DNA of 64,000 nt, from positions 124,001 through 188,000 of the forward strand of contig NZ_JMPR01000020.1 in NCBI RefSeq assembly GCF_000735525.1, written 5' to 3'. The notes beneath the pieces were generated by a model. That model was not told the origin of the DNA. It searched no databases and saw nothing but the letters and a program-made list of their open reading frames with translations. Positions 27,534 through 39,485 of this stretch are shown one piece after another; position 1 is the stretch's first letter; every line of letters starts with the position of its first letter. The DNA is from Tatumella ptyseos ATCC 33301 (GTDB taxonomy: Bacteria > Pseudomonadota > Gammaproteobacteria > Enterobacterales > Enterobacteriaceae). Position numbers and translations under genes: made by a program.

Positions 27534-29021
27534 ATGGAGATTAACTTTAAGCGCAGGATCAGTGTCAGCAGGCCCTATATGACAGGCAATTCCCCGGAGG
27601 GGGAGATGCAGATCACCCGATTTTTTGAAAGTGATCGGGGGCGGATTATCCATTCGGCCGCTTTGCGACGTTTACAACAGAAGACCCAGGTGTTTCCTCT
27701 GGAGCGTAATGCCGCGGTACGTTCGAGGCTGACGCACTCTCTGGAAGTCCAGCAGACCGGGCGCTATATCGTGCGGGAAATTTTGCAGCGTTTGAAGCAG
27801 CAACCCGGCGGGCTGAGTGCCTTCGGATTAGAGGAGTTTGAGCGGGGAGCGGAAAGTCTGGTTGAGATGGCTTGTCTGCTGCACGATGTCGGTAATCCGC
27901 CTTTCGGGCATTTCGGGGAAGCGGCGATCAATGACTGGTTCAATGCCCATCTGACGGAAATCCTGAGTGGTGCGCTGAGTGCGGGAAACGGAGTATCGCC
28001 GGACTGCGAGAGGTTACGGCAGGATATTTACCAGGATCTCGCTCATTTTGAAGGTAATGCCCAGGCCATCCGATTGGTGCATACTTTGCTGCAACTGAAC
28101 CTGAGTTATTCCCAGGTGGCCTGTATTCTGAAATATACCGCGCCGGCATGGTGGCAGGGGAGTAAACCTGAAGCATTTTCCGTGCTGATGAAAAAACCGG
28201 GCTTTTATCTGTCAGAGCAGGAATATGTCTCGCAATTGCGTACCGCCACCGGCATGGACGAATACCACCGCTTTCCCCTGACTTATATCATGGAAGCCGC
28301 AGATGATATTTCCTACTGTATTGCAGACCTCGACGATGCCGTTGAGAAAGCTATCTTCAGTGTCGATAGCTTGTACCGCTATTTGCAGGAGGCCTGGGGC
28401 GAAACACGGCCGGAGGATATTTTCAGCCGCACCATCGGTGATGCCTGGAAGGCCGCCAGCTCAGGTAAACGCCGCAGTCAGAGTGATCAGTTCTTTATGT
28501 CTTTGCGGGTCAATGTGCACCGGGTTCTGGTCTCTTTGGCGGTAAAGCGATTTATTGCCAATCTGCCCGCGATTTTTAAGGGAGATTTTAATCATGCTTT
28601 ACTGGAGGATGGCGGCGAGGCCGGGCGTCTTCTCGCCGTGTTCAAACAGGTCGCCCGTAAGCACGTGTTTAATCATTCTGAAGTCGAACAACTGGAATTA
28701 CAGGGGTACCGTGTCATTCAGGGGCTGCTTGATGCTTATAAGCCTATGATGTTACTCAGTGCAGACGATTTTACTCAGCTGGCGGAACATGATGAATTGC
28801 AGGGGCATCCGATAGAAACCCGGTTATTCCATCGGCTTTCTGATAAGCATATTAAAGCGTATCAGAACCACATGTGTTCACTTTCCGGGGTGCCGTCTGA
28901 AGAGTGGCAGTTATGGGAGCGCTATTACCGGCTACGGCTGATGCAGGATTATATCAGCGGAATGACTGACCTTTTTGCCTGGGAAGAATATCGCCGTTTA
29001 ATGGCGGTTGATTTTGTCTGA
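27534..29021 (+). CDS. dgt: Deoxyguanosinetriphosphate triphosphohydrolase
   Basis: Hydrolyses dGTP to deoxyguanosine and triphosphate, controlling dNTP pools. HD-domain metal ligands appear in [25 protein letters not shown] and the later [19 protein letters not shown] use ATG 27534 with CGGAG seven bases upstream (495 residues; E. coli 505) rather than the TTG seven codons earlier. The region around residues 140-160, between FNAHL and the [16 protein letters not shown] segment, is more divergent than the rest. It lies upstream of degP on the same strand, the E. coli order. Confidence 0.95.
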   Translation: MEINFKRRISVSRPYMTGNSPEGEMQITRFFESDRGRIIHSAALRRLQQKTQVFPLERNAAVRSRLTHSLEVQQTGRYIVREILQRLKQQPGGLSAFGLEEFERGAESLVEMACLLHDVGNPPFGHFGEAAINDWFNAHLTEILSGALSAGNGVSPDCERLRQDIYQDLAHFEGNAQAIRLVHTLLQLNLSYSQVACILKYTAPAWWQGSKPEAFSVLMKKPGFYLSEQEYVSQLRTATGMDEYHRFPLTYIMEAADDISYCIADLDDAVEKAIFSVDSLYRYLQEAWGETRPEDIFSRTIGDAWKAASSGKRRSQSDQFFMSLRVNVHRVLVSLAVKRFIANLPAIFKGDFNHALLEDGGEAGRLLAVFKQVARKHVFNHSEVEQLELQGYRVIQGLLDAYKPMMLLSADDFTQLAEHDELQGHPIETRLFHRLSDKHIKAYQNHMCSLSGVPSEEWQLWERYYRLRLMQDYISGMTDLFAWEEYRRLMAVDFV

Positions 29022-29072
29022 GTTTTGTAAATCGCGGGAATATTTATTTACTTTTAACAAGTGCTTTCCGAT

Positions 29073-29100
29073 GAACTTACGGGTAAATAATAACTCTCAA
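29073..29100 (+). promoter_or_regulatory. Sigma-E type promoter of degP
   Basis: GAACTT (29073-29078), a 16-bp spacer and TCTCAA (29095-29100) match the sigma-E promoter architecture of E. coli degP (GAACTT, 16 bp, TCTGAA). It lies 51 bp before the degP start. This places degP in the envelope-stress regulon together with rseP in this same window, which releases sigma-E. Confidence 0.75.
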
Positions 29101-29151
29101 CTGATGACTACAGCAATGGTCTGAATAGCAAATAATACAGAGAGCCAGAAC

Positions 29152-30579
29152 ATGAAAAAAACCACTTTAGCATTAAGTGCACTCGCATTAAGCCTTGGAA
29201 TGGCATTTGCGCCCATGACTGCTTCTGCGGCGGAATCTGCATCTTCATCCAGTCAGCAACTCCCGAGTCTGGCTCCGATGCTTAAAAGAATTATGCCTTC
29301 GGTAGTCAGCATCAGTGTTTCAGGAACTGCACCGGTAAAAGCATCTCAGGATAGCCAGCAGTTCCAGCAGTTTTTTGGTGATATGTCACCGTTCTGTCAG
29401 GATGGCTCGCCCTTCCAGAATTCACCGATTTGCCAGGCACCTGGTGCCGGCGGCGGTACCCCGCAGCAGCAGCAGTTCCGTGCTCTGGGCTCCGGTGTCA
29501 TTATTAATGCCGATAAAGGTTATGTGGTAACGAACAATCACGTCGTGGAAAATGCCACTTCTATCCAGGTCCAGCTCAGTGACGGACGTCGTTATGATGC
29601 TAAAGTCATTGGTAAAGATCCCCGTACGGATATCGCGCTTATTCAGTTGAAAGATGCGAAAGATCTGACCGCAATTAAAATTGCCGACTCGGATAATCTG
29701 CAGGTCGGTGATTACACTGTTGCCATCGGTAACCCTTACGGACTGGGCGAAACCGTGACTTCCGGGATTGTATCTGCACTGGGTCGTAGTGGTCTGAATG
29801 TCGAAAACTATGAAAACTTTATTCAGACGGATGCTGCTATTAACCGGGGGAACTCCGGGGGAGCACTGGTTAATCTGAACGGTGAACTGATTGGTATTAA
29901 TACCGCGATCCTGGCGCCGGACGGAGGCAATATCGGTATCGGCTTTGCTATCCCATCTAACATGGTGAAAAACCTGACGGCACAGATGATTGAATACGGT
30001 CAGGTCAAACGGGGTGAGCTGGGGATTATGGGAACCGAGCTGAACTCTGAAATCGCGCAGGCGATGAAAGTCAACGCTCAGCGTGGCGCTTTTGTCAGCC
30101 AGGTTCTGCCTAATACCTCCGCGGCGAAAGCAGGTCTTAAAGCCGGGGATGTCATTATCTCACTGAACAACAAACCATTGACAAGCTTTGCGGCATTGCG
30201 TGCTGATGTCGGTACCATGCCGATAGGGACCAAAGTGGAACTGGGCTTATTACGTGATGGTAAACCTATGACGGTTAGCGTAACTATTCAGCAGAGCACT
30301 CAGGATAAAGTCCAGTCCTCCAATATCTACACCGGTATTGAAGGGGCTGAACTGAGTAATTATGAGGCTGGCGGACAAAAAGGTGTTCGCATCGACAGTG
30401 TGACTCCGGGGAGCCGTGCGGCAGCCATCGGCCTGAAAAAAGGCGATATTATTCTGGGCGTGAATCAGCAGAATATCAGCAACCTGGGTGAGCTGCGTAA
30501 AGTTCTGGACAGTAAACCTTCTGTCCTGGCGCTGGACGTTAAGCGTGGTGACAGCAATCTGTACTTATTAGCGCAGTAA
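29152..30579 (+). CDS. degP: Periplasmic serine endoprotease/chaperone DegP
   Basis: A heat-shock protease that degrades misfolded outer membrane proteins and also chaperones them. A signal peptide of about 26 residues (MKKTTLALSALALSLGMAFA, cleaving after ASA) is followed by the protease domain with His in TNNHVVENA, Asp in RTDIALIQL and Ser in NRGNSGGALVNL. The Q-rich LA loop is QDSQQFQQFFGD. Two PDZ domains follow (IGFAIPSN onward, with GAFVSQVLPNTSAAKAGLKAGD, then SNYEAGG to the end). 475 residues against 474 in E. coli. cdaR, the next gene in E. coli, is missing. Confidence 0.97.
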   Translation: MKKTTLALSALALSLGMAFAPMTASAAESASSSSQQLPSLAPMLKRIMPSVVSISVSGTAPVKASQDSQQFQQFFGDMSPFCQDGSPFQNSPICQAPGAGGGTPQQQQFRALGSGVIINADKGYVVTNNHVVENATSIQVQLSDGRRYDAKVIGKDPRTDIALIQLKDAKDLTAIKIADSDNLQVGDYTVAIGNPYGLGETVTSGIVSALGRSGLNVENYENFIQTDAAINRGNSGGALVNLNGELIGINTAILAPDGGNIGIGFAIPSNMVKNLTAQMIEYGQVKRGELGIMGTELNSEIAQAMKVNAQRGAFVSQVLPNTSAAKAGLKAGDVIISLNNKPLTSFAALRADVGTMPIGTKVELGLLRDGKPMTVSVTIQQSTQDKVQSSNIYTGIEGAELSNYEAGGQKGVRIDSVTPGSRAAAIGLKKGDIILGVNQQNISNLGELRKVLDSKPSVLALDVKRGDSNLYLLAQ

Positions 30580-30600
30580 GCGGTCATTCGCAGGGACAAA

Positions 30601-30633
30601 AAAGCCGGTCAGCGTCCTGACCGGCTTTTTTTT
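30601..30633 (+). terminator. Terminator of degP
   Basis: A 12-bp stem AAAGCCGGTCAG/CTGACCGGCTTT with a CGTC loop and an eight-T run. Confidence 0.93.
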
Positions 30634-30652
30634 ATGTGCCTGACCCGGCGAG

Positions 30653-31039
30653 TTATTTACGGGTGAGCTTTTCCAGATCGGCTTCAATCTCAGAAATTTT
30701 GTTGGATACGACCAGTTCCAGATGACGTAAGTCATCAAGAATTTTCACTTTCAGATCGACATCTTCCTGCTCCTGCTGGCAGATTTGATCCAGCTCATCG
30801 ATAACATATCTCAGGTTAGGACTGATTTCCTGAACTTCCCTGAATCCCTGTGCAGACTGATCAGAAACGATCGTTTTTCGCTGACGCGGGTATTTAAACT
30901 TCACGCTTTTGGCAAAAAACTCGCCTTTATCCTTACGGAAATAGATCTTCAGGATATCGTTATTCGCCTCCTGGCGAAGGCTGTAACGGTCAACTTCTTC
31001 AGGGTGGGTAATCCCCAGACTTTTCAGATTATCGTACAT
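30653..31039 (-). CDS. yaeH: UPF0325 family protein YaeH
   Basis: A 128-residue charged cytoplasmic protein matching E. coli YaeH from [11 protein letters not shown] to [11 protein letters not shown]. The C-terminal half ([43 protein letters not shown]) looks helical and possibly coiled. Its function is unknown in the family, and I assign none. GAGGAAAACTGC precedes the ATG. It lies downstream of dapD on the same strand, with about 200 bp between them, and is convergent with degP. Confidence 0.93.
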   Translation of the reverse strand: MYDNLKSLGITHPEEVDRYSLRQEANNDILKIYFRKDKGEFFAKSVKFKYPRQRKTIVSDQSAQGFREVQEISPNLRYVIDELDQICQQEQEDVDLKVKILDDLRHLELVVSNKISEIEADLEKLTRK

Positions 31040-31197
31040 AGCAGTTTTCCTCTTCAGGGGATCATGCCCGTTCAGCGCCGGGCATCTTTAGCACGATATT
31101 ACTATCGCGGCCTCATATGGAAACCGTCATGATGGCTGTCTGACGCCGTCTGCCGGTAGCCTGTATACGGGGTATCCCACATTCAGGACAGGGAAGA

Positions 31198-31236
31198 TGA
31201 CCGGAGACTCACGGTCTCCCGTGATGTTTCCGGTCA
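31198..31236 (-). other. Nested hairpin after dapD
   Basis: An outer stem TGACCGGA/TCCGGTCA (31198-31205, 31229-31236) encloses an inner stem TCACGG/CCGTGA (31209-31214, 31219-31224). It starts just beyond the dapD stop. There is no T tract, so it may be a Rho-assisted terminator or a 3' stabilising structure. Confidence 0.5.
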
Positions 31237-31241
31237 GGTCA

Positions 31242-32066
31242 TTAGTCAATGGTACGCAGTAATTCGTTAATACCGACTTTGCCCAGAGTTTTCGCATCCA
31301 CTTTCTTAACGATAACGGCACAGTAAAGGCTGTATTTACCATCTTTAGACGGCAGGTTACCGGAAACGACGACAGAACCGGCAGGGACACGGCCGTAGTG
31401 GACTTCACCCGTTTCACGGTCATAAATTTTGGTGCTCTGACCAATATAGACACCCATAGAGATGACCGCACCTTCTTCGACGATAACACCTTCCACGATT
31501 TCTGAACGTGCGCCGATAAAGCAGTTATCTTCGATAATTGTCGGGTTTGCCTGCAGGGGTTCGAGTACACCACCGATACCTACGCCACCGGACAGGTGTA
31601 CGTTTTTACCGATCTGCGCACAGGAGCCTACGGTGGCCCAGGTATCAACCATGGTACCTTCATCGACGTAAGCACCAATATTGACGTAGGAAGGCATCAG
31701 TACGGTGTTACGGGCGATAAACGCACCCTGACGAACGGCCGCAGGAGGAACAACACGGAAACCTTCCTGGCGGAAGCGAGCTTCGTCATAGCCTGCAAAT
31801 TTCATCGGAACTTTATCGTAGAAGCGGGTTTCTGCGCCTTCGATAACTTCGTTATCGTGAATACGGAACGATAACAGGACTGCTTTTTTCAGCCATTGAT
31901 GAGTGACCCATTCACCGTTAATCTTCTCGGCAACACGTACCTTACCGCTGTCAATCAGCGAGATGACCTCGGTGATCGCATCGCGGGTTTCAGCATCTAC
32001 GCTGGCCGGGGTAATTTCGGTACGCCGTTCAAATGCGGCTTCAATGATTTTCTGTAAGTGTTGCAT
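31242..32066 (-). CDS. dapD: 2,3,4,5-tetrahydropyridine-2,6-dicarboxylate N-succinyltransferase
   Basis: The succinylase step of the diaminopimelate/lysine pathway. The ATG at 32066, with GGAAAAAAG upstream, gives 274 residues, exactly as in E. coli. The left-handed parallel beta-helix is visible as hexapeptide repeats from about residue 105 to 220 ([54 protein letters not shown]). The N-terminus is helical. It lies downstream of glnD on the same strand, separated by the glnD terminator. Confidence 0.97.
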   Translation of the reverse strand: MQHLQKIIEAAFERRTEITPASVDAETRDAITEVISLIDSGKVRVAEKINGEWVTHQWLKKAVLLSFRIHDNEVIEGAETRFYDKVPMKFAGYDEARFRQEGFRVVPPAAVRQGAFIARNTVLMPSYVNIGAYVDEGTMVDTWATVGSCAQIGKNVHLSGGVGIGGVLEPLQANPTIIEDNCFIGARSEIVEGVIVEEGAVISMGVYIGQSTKIYDRETGEVHYGRVPAGSVVVSGNLPSKDGKYSLYCAVIVKKVDAKTLGKVGINELLRTID

Positions 32067-32156
32067 TCTTTTTTCCTGCATCAATGGTTTGGTAAAAACT
32101 GACTACCCGATGATTTCCGGTGGCGTGAGGTTTCTGCAACCGGTTAAGACCATGGG

Positions 32157-32186
32157 GAAAAGGGCAGTCCGAAGGTTCGCTGCCCT
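32157..32186 (-). terminator. Terminator of glnD
   Basis: On the minus strand AGGGCAG/CTGCCCT, with an inner CGAA/TTCG pair, is followed by TTTT, 9 bp beyond the glnD stop. It separates glnD from dapD. Confidence 0.8.
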
Positions 32187-32195
32187 CAGGGTGAA

Positions 32196-34850
32196 TTACC
32201 CTTTATCGTTTGGATTCAGGGCTTCTGTCAACCGTTGTTGTAAACTATCGCGCATTTTATCATCCAGCGCCCGGCGTTCATTGTTGGCCAGGATGAATAA
32301 ATCCTCAACCCGTTCACCGATGGTGCTGATCCGCGCGCCATGCAGCGAGATCCCTAAATCGGCAAAAACTGCACCGATTTGTGCCAGCAATCCCGGAGCG
32401 TCGAGAGCGACCAGTTCCAGATACGTTCTCTGGTTAGTATGGCCCGGCAGAAAGCGTATTTCGGTATCGACCGTAAAATGTCGTAAACGGGGTGACAGGC
32501 GACGCGGGCGAGGCGGGGTCCATTCCGGCTGAGAAAGCGCCTGTACCAGTCCGTGAATGATTGCCTCATGGCGATCGTGGGCCAGCGGGCTGCCATCCGG
32601 CTCCAGAACGATAAAGGTATCCATCGCCATGCCGTCACGGTTAGTAAAAATCTGCGCGTCATGCACACTGAGATTACGCCTGTCCAGTTCCCCGGCCACG
32701 GTCGCAAAAAGATACGCACGGTCAGGGCTCCAGATGAAAATCTCCGTCCCCCCACGGGAAGCCTGCGGATGGATCAGTACCAATGGCTGATCCAGCGTAT
32801 GCTTCAGCAGATGGCGGGCATGCCAGGCAAGCTGCTGGGCGGTATGACGTAAAAAGTAGTCAGCCCGGCACCGGTTCCAGATCTTGTGTAAGCGGGTTTC
32901 ATCAATATTGTCCATACGCAGCAGGGCCAGCGCCTGCAGACGGTTATGGCGGACGCGTTCCCGTAAATCCGGACTGCTGTCCATTCCACGGTGGAGCTGT
33001 TTCTCGGCGGCAAAGTAAAGCTCCCGCAACAGACTCTGTTTCCAGCTATTCCAGAGGCTTTCATTGGTCGCACAGATATCTGCGACCGTCAGACAGATAA
33101 GCAACCGTAACTGCTTTTCGTTCTGCATCACTAAGGCAAATTCCCGAATCACCGCGGGGTCCTGAATATCCCGGCGCTGTGCGGTGACTGACATCAGCAG
33201 ATGGTGCCTGACCAGCCAGGAGATCAGTTGTGCATCACGGGAATTCAGACCGTGTAACCTGGCAAATTCAATGACATCTTCGGCACCCAGTATCGAGTGG
33301 TCGCCCCCGCGTCCCTTAGCGATATCATGGAACAGTGCCGCGATTAACAATATTTCCGGGTGGATCAGTCGCTGCCAGATATCCACACAGAGGGGATGTT
33401 TTTCACGGGTTTGTTCATTGGAAAAACTCTCCAGTTTTTGTAATACACGCAGTGTGTGCTCATCGACCGTATAAGCGTGGAACAGGTCAAACTGCATCTG
33501 ACCGACAATCAGATTCCATTGAGGTAAATAGGCTGTCAGTACACCGTGATGGTGCATCGGGACTAAAGCACGACTGACCGCGCCGGGATGGCGTAAAATA
33601 TCCATAAACAGCTGCCGTGCTTCCGGAAGGTCACACAAGGAATATTCCAGAGACTGCAAGGCGTGCCGAAGTAAGCGCAGTGTGGCGGAGTAAATACCGT
33701 GAATATTTTTATTGCGAACGATCTCGCTGAATAAGCGGATAATGGCTGCCGGCTGTTTTATAAACAGTTCTTCATCACGAACATCGATCAGATGGCCCCG
33801 CAGCTGAAAGTCATTATCAAGAGGTTGCGGTTTCCCGGTCGCGGGCAGGGCAAGAATAGCCTCATCAAATAGCTGCAGCAGCATTTCATTCAGCTCACCG
33901 ATGTGGCGGGTGACGCGGTAGAAATCTTTCATCATTTTCTCTACCGGCTCATTCCCTTCGCCCTGATAATTCAGCCGCTGTGCCACTGCCAGCTGTCGGT
34001 CAAAGAGCAGACGGTTATCGTAGCGCGTCAGCGTCAGATGTAAGGCGAAGCGGATACGCCATAAAAAATCCTGACACTGATTCAGTTCATCGCGCTCTTC
34101 AGGGGTGAGAAACCCGAAATCTACCATTTCATCCAGAGAGGTGGCGCCGAAATGACGACGGGCGACCCACAACAGGGTATGAATATCGCGCAGACCGCCC
34201 GGACTGCTTTTAATGTCCGGTTCCAGATTATAACTGGTGCCGTGATAGCGAAGGTGCCGTGCCTTTTGCTCGTCGGTCTTGGCCGCGAAAAAGTCAGTGG
34301 ATGGCCAGAACCCTTCGCTGAAAATATTCTTTTGTAATTCCAGGAACAGAGAAACATCCCCGGTGAGCATGCGTGACTCTATCAGATTGGTTGCCACCGT
34401 CAGGTCAGAGAGTCCTTCCAGCAGACACTCTTCCAGTGTTCTGACGCTATGCCCGACTTCCAGTTTTAAATCCCAGAGCAGGGTCAGTAACTCACTGACC
34501 CGGTGTGCACCCTGTTCATCCAAAGGATGGCGGCTGAGGATCAGTACATCAATGTCAGAAAGCGGATGCAGCTCCTGGCGGCCATAACCTCCGACCGCGA
34601 CCAGCGCAGTATCTTTGACGCCATGGAAACCGAAAAAACGCCAGAGGCGGGTCAGCAGGTGATCGATAAACCGTGTGCGTGCATCTATAAGCTGACTGAC
34701 AGGCTGACCGGCATCAAAGGCATCCCCAAGGGCTGACTGGAATACATCCAGGCGGGATTTCAGTGTCTCACGGGTTAATTGATCATCGGGCCAATGCAGC
34801 GGGGCATCCGTACTACTTTTGTCGATTACGTCTGGCAGGTGGCTTCGCAT
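32196..34850 (-). CDS. glnD: Bifunctional uridylyltransferase/uridylyl-removing enzyme GlnD
   Basis: The nitrogen sensor: attaches UMP to PII proteins when glutamine is low and removes it when glutamine is high. Domain order: nucleotidyltransferase with [20 protein letters not shown] (about residues 85-105); central HD domain with [16 protein letters not shown] (about 505); and two C-terminal ACT domains ([27 protein letters not shown] and [31 protein letters not shown]). The ATG at 34850 gives 884 residues, near the E. coli 890; a GTG two codons earlier is possible. It follows map on the same strand, with the map terminator overlapping its upstream region. Confidence 0.96.
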   Translation of the reverse strand: MRSHLPDVIDKSSTDAPLHWPDDQLTRETLKSRLDVFQSALGDAFDAGQPVSQLIDARTRFIDHLLTRLWRFFGFHGVKDTALVAVGGYGRQELHPLSDIDVLILSRHPLDEQGAHRVSELLTLLWDLKLEVGHSVRTLEECLLEGLSDLTVATNLIESRMLTGDVSLFLELQKNIFSEGFWPSTDFFAAKTDEQKARHLRYHGTSYNLEPDIKSSPGGLRDIHTLLWVARRHFGATSLDEMVDFGFLTPEERDELNQCQDFLWRIRFALHLTLTRYDNRLLFDRQLAVAQRLNYQGEGNEPVEKMMKDFYRVTRHIGELNEMLLQLFDEAILALPATGKPQPLDNDFQLRGHLIDVRDEELFIKQPAAIIRLFSEIVRNKNIHGIYSATLRLLRHALQSLEYSLCDLPEARQLFMDILRHPGAVSRALVPMHHHGVLTAYLPQWNLIVGQMQFDLFHAYTVDEHTLRVLQKLESFSNEQTREKHPLCVDIWQRLIHPEILLIAALFHDIAKGRGGDHSILGAEDVIEFARLHGLNSRDAQLISWLVRHHLLMSVTAQRRDIQDPAVIREFALVMQNEKQLRLLICLTVADICATNESLWNSWKQSLLRELYFAAEKQLHRGMDSSPDLRERVRHNRLQALALLRMDNIDETRLHKIWNRCRADYFLRHTAQQLAWHARHLLKHTLDQPLVLIHPQASRGGTEIFIWSPDRAYLFATVAGELDRRNLSVHDAQIFTNRDGMAMDTFIVLEPDGSPLAHDRHEAIIHGLVQALSQPEWTPPRPRRLSPRLRHFTVDTEIRFLPGHTNQRTYLELVALDAPGLLAQIGAVFADLGISLHGARISTIGERVEDLFILANNERRALDDKMRDSLQQRLTEALNPNDKG

Positions 34851-34867
34851 TATCACTACTCATTGGA

Positions 34868-34893
34868 TAAAAAAGCCGGCAATTGCCGGCTTT
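34868..34893 (-). terminator. Terminator of map
   Basis: On the minus strand a perfect palindrome, AAAGCCGGCA/TTGCCGGCTT, runs into TTTT. It sits between the map stop and the glnD start, so glnD must have its own promoter here or depend on readthrough. Confidence 0.9.
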
Positions 34894-34913
34894 CAGGGAG
34901 TCAAATGTCAGTC

Positions 34914-35708
34914 TTAACCTTCATTCACCAGTACCGCAGGGATAGTCTCTTCCTGGCGAAGGGTCAGGATCTCACAGCCATTATCTGTCACCACAATAGT
35001 ATGTTCATATTGAGCCGACAAGCTGCGATCTTTGGTTTTCACCGTCCAGCCATCTTTCATGCTGCGAATGCGGAAATCACCGGCGTTTACCATCGGCTCG
35101 ATGGTAAAGGTCATGCCTTTCTGTAAGACCACGCCACTGTCATCGGCATCGTAGTGCAGAACCTGAGGTTCTTCATGGAATCCTTTACCGATACCATGAC
35201 CGCAATACTCGCGGACCACCGAGAAGTCATTGGCTTCAACGAACTTCTGAATTTCACGCCCCAGTGTACGTAACCGGATGCCAGGCTTAACCATTTTTAA
35301 TGCCAGGTAAAGGCTTTCCTGGGTGATGCGGCACAGACGTTCGCCGAGGATGGTCGGTTTACCGACGATAAACATTTTTGAAGTATCACCGTGATACTCA
35401 TCTTTGATGACCGTGACGTCGATGTTGACGATATCACCGTCTTTCAGGATGCGGTCATCGCTCGGGATACCATGACACACCACTTCGTTGATAGAAATGC
35501 ATACCGATTTAGGAAAACCATGATAACCGAGGCAAGCCGAAACGGCCTGTTGCTCACCGGTAATGTAGTCCGCGCAAATCCGGTCCAGCTCTCCGGTTGA
35601 AATACCCGGCTTTACATGGGCTGCGATCATTTCCAGCACTTCAGCGGCCAGACGGCCAGCGACCCGCATTTTTTCGATTTCTTCAGGAGTTTTAATTGAG
35701 ATAGCCAT
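34914..35708 (-). CDS. map: Methionine aminopeptidase, type I
   Basis: Removes the initiator methionine from new proteins. The ATG at 35708 (MAISIKTPEEIEKMRVAGRL) gives 264 residues, as in E. coli; 12 extra upstream codons are rejected. The dinuclear metal ligands fall in VNIDVTVIKDEYHGDTSKMF (two Asp), YCGHGIGKGFHEEPQ (His), TFTIEPMV (Glu) and AQYEHTIVVT (Glu). It is divergent from rpsB, the usual enterobacterial pairing. Confidence 0.97.
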   Translation of the reverse strand: MAISIKTPEEIEKMRVAGRLAAEVLEMIAAHVKPGISTGELDRICADYITGEQQAVSACLGYHGFPKSVCISINEVVCHGIPSDDRILKDGDIVNIDVTVIKDEYHGDTSKMFIVGKPTILGERLCRITQESLYLALKMVKPGIRLRTLGREIQKFVEANDFSVVREYCGHGIGKGFHEEPQVLHYDADDSGVVLQKGMTFTIEPMVNAGDFRIRSMKDGWTVKTKDRSLSAQYEHTIVVTDNGCEILTLRQEETIPAVLVNEG

Positions 35709-35861
35709 TGAATCAGTCCAGTTGCAGCCAGTCAGTACCGGCAAACGAAAGAATTTATACGTGCGCTATGTTAACAGTCAGCAAAACCGCTGCCAACGTT
35801 AATCACCCGTCATGGGTTTTGTACAGGGCGCAGAAATTTTAACCGTTGCCGGTAACAATGA

Positions 35862-35891
35862 TTGCCGCTGAGGGGGGATTTGTGGTATAAA
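35862..35891 (+). promoter_or_regulatory. Promoter of the rpsB-tsf operon
   Basis: TTGCCG (35862-35867) and TATAAA (35886-35891) are spaced by 18 bp. The GC-rich stretch ACGCGCCG just after the -10 box is the discriminator type that makes promoters sensitive to ppGpp and DksA. Transcription would start about 205 bp before rpsB. Confidence 0.7.
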
Positions 35892-35897
35892 ACGCGC

Positions 35898-36828
<931 letters not shown>

Positions 36829-36874
36829 TAAGGACTGCTCTGTCAAAGAGCCCTTAGCGTCAGATGTGATCTGC

Positions 36875-36903
36875 AAGGGGCCGCTTCAGGCCCCTTTTAT
36901 TAT
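36875..36903 (+). terminator. Intercistronic terminator between rpsB and tsf
   Basis: An 8-bp stem AAGGGGCC/GGCCCCTT with a T-rich tail. Partial termination here would explain a higher rpsB than tsf message level. Confidence 0.85.
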
Positions 36904-37025
36904 TTTAAAATTCGTTGAGCCTGAATCCGTTCGGCTGGACGAAGTAAAATATCCTGCGAAATGATGCTGTTTATAATTACCTGCGGGTAAGAATGAACAG
37001 ATCACAGTTAACCGAGGACTTAAGA

Positions 37026-37877
37026 ATGGCTGACATTACCGCTGCTCTGGTAAAAGAACTGCGCGAGCGTACTGGCGCTGGCATGATGGAATGTAAAAAA
37101 GCGCTGGTTGAAGCTAACGGTGACATCGAACTGGCTATCGACAACATGCGTAAAAATGGTCAGGCAAAAGCGGCGAAGAAATCTGGTCGCGTTGCTGCTG
37201 AAGGTGTGATCCTGACCCACGTTGAAGGTAACGCCGGGATCATCGTTGAGCTGAACTGCGAAACTGACTTCGTTGCTAAAGATGCTGGCTTCCTGGCGTT
37301 CGGTCAGGACGTTCTGGCTGCAGCTGTTGCTGACAAAATCACTGACGTTGATGTCCTGAAAGCGAAATTTGAAGAGCAGCGTACTGCGCTGGTTGCCAAA
37401 ATCGGTGAAAACATCAACATCCGTCGTGTTGCCCGCCTGGAAGGTGACGTTGTAGGTTCATACCTGCACGGTGCACGTATCGGTGTTCTGGTTTCTGCCA
37501 CCGGTGCTGATGAAGAGCTGGTTAAACACATTGCAATGCACATCGCTGCAAGCAAGCCGGAATATGTTAAGCCTGAAGATGTTCCTGCGGACGTGGTTGC
37601 TCGTGAGCACCAGATCCAGCTGGACATCGCAATGCAGTCTGGTAAGCCACGTGAAATCGCAGAAAAAATGGTTTCTGGTCGCATGAACAAGTTCACCGGT
37701 GAAGTTTCACTGACTGGTCAGAACTTTGTTATGGATCCATCCAAAACTGTGGGTCAGCTGCTGAAAGAAAAAGGCGCTGACGTCATTAACTTTATCCGCT
37801 TCGAAGTGGGTGAAGGTATCGAGAAAGTTGAGTCTGATTTTGCTGCTGAAGTTGCAGCAATGTCCAAACAGTCTTAA
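37026..37877 (+). CDS. tsf: Translation elongation factor Ts
   Basis: The guanine nucleotide exchange factor that recharges EF-Tu with GTP. The ATG at 37026 ([27 protein letters not shown]) gives 283 residues, as in E. coli; the 11 earlier codons are not part of the family. The TDFVAKD loop, which contacts EF-Tu, is present near residue 80. Codon use is highly optimised. It is downstream of rpsB across a leaky terminator. Confidence 0.98.
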   Translation: MADITAALVKELRERTGAGMMECKKALVEANGDIELAIDNMRKNGQAKAAKKSGRVAAEGVILTHVEGNAGIIVELNCETDFVAKDAGFLAFGQDVLAAAVADKITDVDVLKAKFEEQRTALVAKIGENINIRRVARLEGDVVGSYLHGARIGVLVSATGADEELVKHIAMHIAASKPEYVKPEDVPADVVAREHQIQLDIAMQSGKPREIAEKMVSGRMNKFTGEVSLTGQNFVMDPSKTVGQLLKEKGADVINFIRFEVGEGIEKVESDFAAEVAAMSKQS

Positions 37878-37887
37878 TGCTCTGCAG

Positions 37888-37914
37888 GAACCGCCAGAAC
37901 GGCGGTTCTTTTTT
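37888..37914 (+). terminator. Terminator of tsf
   Basis: An 8-bp stem GAACCGCC/GGCGGTTC, AGAAC loop and a six-T run. Confidence 0.92.
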
Positions 37915-38040
37915 GCCTGCTGATGTGACCCCGGCAGGCAATTTTTCAGCTTCATCCCTATAGTATTTCGAGAAAACAGAGCGGATTATAGACGCGATTT
38001 CTCTCTTCTTTATTCACTCATGCTCCAGGAATTAATGATC

Positions 38041-38766
38041 ATGGCGACCAACGCAAAACCGGTATATCAACGTATCCTTCTGAAACTGAGCGGAGAAGCC
38101 CTGCAGGGTGCTGAAGGTTTTGGCATTGATGCCAGCATTCTTGACCGCATGGCGCAGGAAGTGAAAGAGCTGGTTGAGTTAGGCATACAGGTCGGCGTCG
38201 TGATTGGCGGCGGTAACCTGTTTCGGGGTGCCGGACTGGCAAAAGCCGGAATGAACCGTGTTGTTGGTGACCATATGGGGATGTTAGCCACAGTGATGAA
38301 CGGTCTGGCGATGCGTGATGCATTGCACCGTGCCTATGTGAATGCCCGTCTGATGTCGGCCATTCCTTTGAATGGCGTCTGTGATAACTACAGCTGGGCT
38401 GAAGCTATCAGTCTGCTTCGTAATAACCGGGTGGTAATCTTCTCTGCCGGAACCGGTAACCCGTTCTTTACCACTGATTCTGCTGCCTGTCTGCGCGGCA
38501 TTGAAATCGAAGCGGATGTGGTATTGAAAGCCACGAAAGTTGACGGTGTCTATTCTGCCGACCCGGTCACCAATCCTGATGCCACGCTACACGAAAAATT
38601 AAGCTATCAGGATGTGCTTGAGCGGGAGTTAAAGGTGATGGACCTTGCTGCCTTTACTCTGGCTCGCGACCATAACTTACCTATCCGCGTGTTTAATATG
38701 AATAAGCCAGGCGCATTACGCCGCGTAGTGATGGGTGAGAAAGAAGGCACTCTGATAGGGCAGTAA
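38041..38766 (+). CDS. pyrH: UMP kinase
   Basis: Phosphorylates UMP to UDP; a hexameric amino-acid-kinase-fold enzyme activated by GTP and inhibited by UTP. The ATG at 38041 gives 241 residues, as in E. coli. Signatures are KLSGEALQG at the N-terminus, [43 protein letters not shown] and [15 protein letters not shown]. Between tsf and frr, in the standard order. Confidence 0.98.
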   Translation: MATNAKPVYQRILLKLSGEALQGAEGFGIDASILDRMAQEVKELVELGIQVGVVIGGGNLFRGAGLAKAGMNRVVGDHMGMLATVMNGLAMRDALHRAYVNARLMSAIPLNGVCDNYSWAEAISLLRNNRVVIFSAGTGNPFFTTDSAACLRGIEIEADVVLKATKVDGVYSADPVTNPDATLHEKLSYQDVLERELKVMDLAAFTLARDHNLPIRVFNMNKPGALRRVVMGEKEGTLIGQ

Positions 38767-38910
38767 TCCCTGTCGGCATAATTTAAAATAAGGTATATTC
38801 TGACCAACGCTGGTGAGTTATCGGCGAAGTCTGGCTGATGATGACAGGCCCCGTTCTGCTCAAATCAGAAGCAGAAACATCAGGTCAAAACGAATCCAAG
38901 GGTTTTTATT

Positions 38911-39468
38911 GTGATTAACGATATTAAAAAAGATGCTGAAGTACGCATGGAAAAATGCGTAGAAGCCTTTAAAAATACAATAGGCAAAGTGCGTACCGGA
39001 CGTGCCTCTCCTACACTGCTGGATGGCATTGTCGTCGAATATTATGGTACTCCGACACCTTTACGCCAGCTGGCTAACGTGACTGTTGAAGATTCACGCA
39101 CACTGAAAATCAATGTGTTTGATCGTTCTTTAGGTCCTGCCGTAGAAAAAGCCATCATGGCGTCAGACTTAGGTTTAAACCCGAGTTCAGCCGGTACGGA
39201 TATTCGTGTTCCTCTGCCTCCTCTGACGGAAGAGCGCCGTAAAGATCTGATTAAAATCGTTCGCGGTGAAGCAGAGCAGGGACGTGTGTCTGTACGTAAT
39301 GTCCGTCGTGATGCGAACGATAAAGTCAAAGCATTACTGAAAGACAAAGAAATCAGTGAAGATGATGAGCGTCGTGCACAGGATGAAATCCAGAAGATGA
39401 CCGATGCTTCAATCAAAAAAGTAGATGCCGCATTAACTGAGAAAGAAACGGAGTTAATGGAGTTTTAA
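38911..39468 (+). CDS. frr: Ribosome recycling factor
   Basis: With EF-G it splits post-termination ribosomes. It has 185 residues, starting at GTG as in E. coli ([20 protein letters not shown]). The protein is L-shaped: a three-helix bundle broken by a beta domain around [33 protein letters not shown] and [15 protein letters not shown] are invariant in the family. It lies 144 bp after pyrH, and a long hairpin follows it. Confidence 0.97.
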   Translation: MINDIKKDAEVRMEKCVEAFKNTIGKVRTGRASPTLLDGIVVEYYGTPTPLRQLANVTVEDSRTLKINVFDRSLGPAVEKAIMASDLGLNPSSAGTDIRVPLPPLTEERRKDLIKIVRGEAEQGRVSVRNVRRDANDKVKALLKDKEISEDDERRAQDEIQKMTDASIKKVDAALTEKETELMEF

Positions 39469-39485
39469 TCTCAGTGCAGCTACCG

